Origin: Balneolia bacterium
GTDB taxonomy: Bacteria; Bacteroidota; Rhodothermia; Balneolales; Cyclonatronaceae
NCBI GenBank assembly: GCA_003567135.1
Contig: PXAI01000013.1
Span: forward strand, 1 to 25,603
DNA length: 25,603 nt
Direction: 5' to 3'
Numbering within the stretch: the first letter of the stretch is position 1; each line of letters opens with the position of its first letter. Both the position numbers and the translations under genes were made by a program. The notes below the pieces were generated by a model. The model searched no databases. It saw only the letters and a list, made by a program, of their open reading frames with translations, and had not been told where the DNA came from. Below are positions 23,023 to 25,603 of the stretch, in pieces.

Positions 23023-23943
23023 TTATTCGTACCCAAAACTTCGTATAAATCCATCTTTATCACGCCACTTTTCCCTTACCTTGACGTGCAGATTAAGGTA
23101 AACTTTTTTCCCGATAAATTCCTCGATACTCTCGCGTGCTTTCGTACCCAGTTTCTTCAGCGCGCTGCCTTTTTTTCCGATAATGATTCCCTTCTGGCTG
23201 GTACGGTTCACCACAATTTCGGCGTCAATGTAGTCAAGATCATCGCGCTCTTCGTAATGCACAACCTGCACGGTTACGGAATAGGGGATCTCCTCATGAT
23301 ACTGCAGAAAAACCTGCTCTCTGATCAGCTCGGCTGCAAAAAAACGCTGGGGATATTCGCTGATCTGATCCGGCGGATAAAACGGCGGACCTTCGGGTAA
23401 ACGTGACTGAATCTCTGCTAAAACCTCTTCAAGACCCTCTTTCGTTACCGCCGACATCACAAACGTGGCCGCGGGACTGAGTTCTTCCGTGAGAAAACCA
23501 AGCGCTTTGGTGATAGTTTCTTCCTTGCGCACATCTTTCTTATTCACTGCCAGCAGTACCGGTTTATTGCGGTATTTTTGAATGAACTCCAGCATTTCCT
23601 TTTCAGGGAGATCGTGCGGATCAGCCAGCAGCAGAATCATATCGGCATCGTTCAGAGATCTTTCAACGGCGCGCATCATGCTTTCATGGAGTTTGTACTT
23701 AGGCGTGAGCATGCCCGGCGTATCCAGAAAAACAACCTGGGTTTTGTCCGTGGAATGAATGCCGGTGATGCGGTGGCGGGTAGTCTGTGCCTTGTGCGTG
23801 GCGATCGAAAGGTGCGATCCTAAAACCGCGTTCAAAAAGGTCGATTTGCCCGAATTTGGGAGTCCGGCAATAGCCACGTATCCCGACCGAAAACCATCGG
23901 GAACCTGAATCATCCCGTCAGAGGAGAGGTCGAATTTATCCAT
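23023..23943 (-). CDS. era: GTPase Era, ribosome assembly factor
   Basis: 306-residue Era. G motifs: G1 GLPNSGKST (27-35), G2 region TTRHRITGI (54-62), G3 DTPG (74-77), G4 NKKD (134-137) and G5 SAV (164-166). The C-terminal KH domain contains GIIIGKKGS (252-260), which binds the 3' end of 16S rRNA, and ends in the family pattern VKVREKWRDKDGFIRSFGY. The N-terminus carries about 20 residues before the first strand, slightly long, but this is the first ATG and it overlaps the pdxJ stop by 8 bases. Role: late 30S subunit maturation. Confidence 0.97.
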   Translation of the reverse strand: MDKFDLSSDGMIQVPDGFRSGYVAIAGLPNSGKSTFLNAVLGSHLSIATHKAQTTRHRITGIHSTDKTQVVFLDTPGMLTPKYKLHESMMRAVERSLNDADMILLLADPHDLPEKEMLEFIQKYRNKPVLLAVNKKDVRKEETITKALGFLTEELSPAATFVMSAVTKEGLEEVLAEIQSRLPEGPPFYPPDQISEYPQRFFAAELIREQVFLQYHEEIPYSVTVQVVHYEERDDLDYIDAEIVVNRTSQKGIIIGKKGSALKKLGTKARESIEEFIGKKVYLNLHVKVREKWRDKDGFIRSFGYE

Positions 23944-24664
23944 TTTTGTAGGATGCTATCAGTTTGCTCATTCTGCTGACCGTGTTGCCCAGGCCGTTGA
24001 AAACCGCGTCGGCGATCAGCGCGTGGCCAATGCTGATTTCTTCAAGGTGCGGAACTTCCCGAAGAAAAACCTCAATATTTTCGAAGCTGAGTCCGTGCCC
24101 GGCATTTACCTGAATTCCAAGATCGTGCGCGACTTCGGCGGCTTCTTTCAGTCTCTTAAGTTCGTGTTTTACCCGATCGCTCTGAGCATTCGAAAACGTT
24201 CCGGTGTGAAGCTCAACAACCGGCACGCCGAGTTTTGCGCAAAGCTTGATGTCATCAATATCGGGTTCCACAAAAAGGCTTACCGGAACTTCCGCGTCGG
24301 CGAGTTTTGGGAGCACGCGGTTTTTGTAATCATCGAAGATGGCTTCCATGTTTAATCCGCCTTCCGTTGTGATTTCTTCGCGTTTTTCGGGCACGAGAGT
24401 GCAAAGTTCGGGCTTAACTTCCGAGCAGATTCGGATCATCTCTTCAGATGCACCCATTTCAAAGTCCAGCAGGCCTTTCACCACTTTTTTTAGTTTATAC
24501 ACATCGGCATCCTTAATGTGCCGGCGGTCTTCGCGCAGGTGAAAAACGATGCCCGCAGCGCCGTTGTTTTCGCAAATCACCGCAGCATCGGCTGGGTCAG
24601 GATATCCTTCAGACCGGGCATTTCTTAGCGTGGCAACGTGATCAATATTAACCAGAAGTTTCAT
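23936..24664 (-). CDS. pdxJ: Pyridoxine 5'-phosphate synthase
   Basis: 242-residue TIM-barrel enzyme that condenses 1-deoxyxylulose 5-phosphate with 3-amino-2-oxopropyl phosphate, the ring-closing step of DXP-dependent vitamin B6 synthesis. Signatures: VNIDHVATLRNAR (5-17), FHLREDRRHI (41-50, catalytic His42), the catalytic-type Glu69, LVPEKREEITTEGGL (90-104), HTGTFS, VNAGHGLSFENI (186-197, His190) and SIGHALIADA (211-220). Normal length. Its stop lies inside the era start (8-base overlap). An 88-base gap separates it from the lipoprotein gene upstream; no convincing promoter was seen there. Confidence 0.97.
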   Translation of the reverse strand: MKLLVNIDHVATLRNARSEGYPDPADAAVICENNGAAGIVFHLREDRRHIKDADVYKLKKVVKGLLDFEMGASEEMIRICSEVKPELCTLVPEKREEITTEGGLNMEAIFDDYKNRVLPKLADAEVPVSLFVEPDIDDIKLCAKLGVPVVELHTGTFSNAQSDRVKHELKRLKEAAEVAHDLGIQVNAGHGLSFENIEVFLREVPHLEEISIGHALIADAVFNGLGNTVSRMSKLIASYKNG

Positions 24665-24752
24665 GTATCGGAATATGTAATGACAGTCGGATTTCCGCCA
24701 TATTAGAAGATTTTCAGCGGATCAAATTTTGTATAGATAATGTACGAAAGAA

Positions 24753-25259
24753 TCAGAGAACACGCCTTGCTCTTAAAAAGCGTTCCTGCCAGTATGGCTC
24801 GCGTAGTCCGGAGATCATAACGCCGCGTGATGTGGATGCGTGGAGGAACTGCCCGTTTTGCATTACAATGCCCACGTGATAGGTTCTGCGGCCGGTTTGG
24901 AAGAACACAAGATCGCCGACGCGCAGACTTCTGGGGCTTGCTGAGGAGCCAAAATTCATCTGCTGCTGGGTGGTTCTGGGCAGCTCAACGCCGAACTGAT
25001 CCCGCATCACAATCATCACAAAAGCGGAGCAGTCAACTCCTGATCGCGTTGTTCCGCCGAGACGGTAAGGCGTTCCGCGCCATTGATTATGCGACTGATT
25101 CAGCCGGTTATTTATTTCCTGCTGACTCAGTGACGTTGCCGGAGAAGACGAGCCGCATCCCTGAAACCAAAAGCCGGTGAACGCAATGACCAGAATGAGC
25201 AGCCATCTTCGGTGAAGATGAAATCCTGTTCCGGTGAAAACGTCGCTGGCAGTTTTCAT
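24753..25259 (-). CDS. NlpC/P60 (C40) cell-wall endopeptidase, lipoprotein
   Basis: 168-residue peptidoglycan endopeptidase of the Spr/MepS type, cutting stem peptides or cross-links. The signal sequence (RRWLLILVIAFTGFWFQGC) ends in a lipobox-like FQGC with Cys35 as the probable lipidated residue; Phe at -3 is not the commonest choice. The catalytic domain follows: Cys77 (SGVDCSAFV), His128 (TYHVGIV) and His140 (FLHASTSRGV). The helix with LPRTTQQQM (93-101) and the VGDLVFF strand (114-120) are typical. There are no LysM or SH3 repeats. It begins two bases after the metF stop, so is probably co-transcribed with metF, although the functions are unrelated. Confidence 0.92.
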   Translation of the reverse strand: MKTASDVFTGTGFHLHRRWLLILVIAFTGFWFQGCGSSSPATSLSQQEINNRLNQSHNQWRGTPYRLGGTTRSGVDCSAFVMIVMRDQFGVELPRTTQQQMNFGSSASPRSLRVGDLVFFQTGRRTYHVGIVMQNGQFLHASTSRGVMISGLREPYWQERFLRARRVL

Positions 25260-25261
25260 AT

Positions 25262-25603
25262 TCAGTTGGCAGATTTGAACACGCCTGAAAGTTTTTCCAT
25301 CAGTCTGACCGCAGGAGTGGGGTCAGCCATGATGTAGAAATGGAGTCCGGGAACGCCTTTATCGAGCAGTTCCTGGCACTGCTGCGCCGCCCATTCAATA
25401 CCAATTTCGCGCGCATTTTCGGGATCAGAAGAAATTTCGCGGGAAAGGGCTTCGGGGATGTTCAAATGAAACACGCCCGGCAGCGCTCTCAGATGCTCAT
25501 ACCGGGTCAGGATTTTTAGTCCCGGGATAATCGGAACGTCGATATTTGCTTTCCGGCAGCGCTCCACGAAATCGAAATAGGGGGCGTTGTCGAAAAACAT
25601 CTG
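25262..25603 (-). CDS. metF: Methylenetetrahydrofolate reductase, C-terminal part (cut by window edge)
   Basis: The C-terminal 113 codons are present; the gene continues past the right edge. FFDNAPYFDFVERCRKANID followed by VPIIPGLKILT is the characteristic late block of MetF, and the end PGLHFYIMADPTPAVRLMEKL matches the last helices. The enzyme reduces 5,10-methylene-tetrahydrofolate to 5-methyl-tetrahydrofolate for methionine synthesis. Its stop is two bases before the lipoprotein gene start. Confidence 0.93.
   Translation of the reverse strand, partial: QMFFDNAPYFDFVERCRKANIDVPIIPGLKILTRYEHLRALPGVFHLNIPEALSREISSDPENAREIGIEWAAQQCQELLDKGVPGLHFYIMADPTPAVRLMEKLSGVFKSAN

Noticed and set aside
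1..25603. Search for CRISPR arrays, tRNA or rRNA genes, insertion sequences, toxin-antitoxin pairs and defence systems
   Set aside because: No regularly spaced repeats, RNA-gene signatures, transposase motifs or defence-type domains were seen by reading; the window is a chromosomal housekeeping segment.

Overview
The window looks like a housekeeping segment from a member of the Balneolaeota/Rhodothermota or a closely related Bacteroidota-type lineage. This is inferred from: a large outer-membrane barrel with an N-terminal carboxypeptidase-regulatory domain, an UpxY-type NusG paralogue, a long HU-family protein, starts mostly without Shine-Dalgarno sequences, and a few promoter-like sites of the Bacteroidota TTTG / TAnnTTTG type. 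The exact genus cannot be read from the sequence. There is no tRNA, rRNA, CRISPR array, insertion sequence or prophage, and no gene-free stretch over 300 bases.

Layout. (1) 51-6172, + strand: a TonB-receptor-like outer-membrane protein, a small secreted beta-barrel protein, then a histidine kinase overlapping its OmpR-type response regulator. A symmetric terminator at 6219-6256 separates them from the next block. (2) 11492-6269, - strand: a long acidic protein of unknown function, a propionyl-CoA carboxylase-type beta subunit, RarA and an NAD(P)H-dependent FMN reductase. (3) 11591-21238, + strand: an orphan ABC ATPase, an M29 aminopeptidase, bifunctional Rel (ppGpp synthetase/hydrolase), HU, RuvX, peptide deformylase, methionyl-tRNA formyltransferase, a penicillin-acylase-family Ntn hydrolase and an overlapping small membrane protein. 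(4) 21390-22394, + strand: an NAD-type isocitrate dehydrogenase behind a structured leader. (5) 25603-22430, - strand: the end of MetF, an NlpC/P60 lipoprotein, PdxJ, Era and the UpxY-like NusG paralogue.

Functionally the segment joins translation initiation (Def, Fmt), ribosome assembly (Era), the stringent response (Rel), DNA repair and recombination (RarA, RuvX), nucleoid structure (HU) and central or cofactor metabolism (isocitrate dehydrogenase, acyl-CoA carboxylase, MetF, PdxJ). def and fmt are adjacent, as they are in many bacteria.

The most unusual signal is non-coding. The 5' region of the isocitrate dehydrogenase gene (21244-21376) contains a chain of mutually exclusive pairings (9 bp, 7 bp, then a 7-bp hairpin followed by T5), with a 17-codon frame across it that stops inside the last hairpin. 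This resembles a transcription attenuator. Second is the acidic protein at 9903-11492, which carries three spaced copies of a short aromatic/basic motif inside an acidic, probably disordered linker. Several perfect palindromes and a direct repeat pair sit in promoter regions and may be operators.
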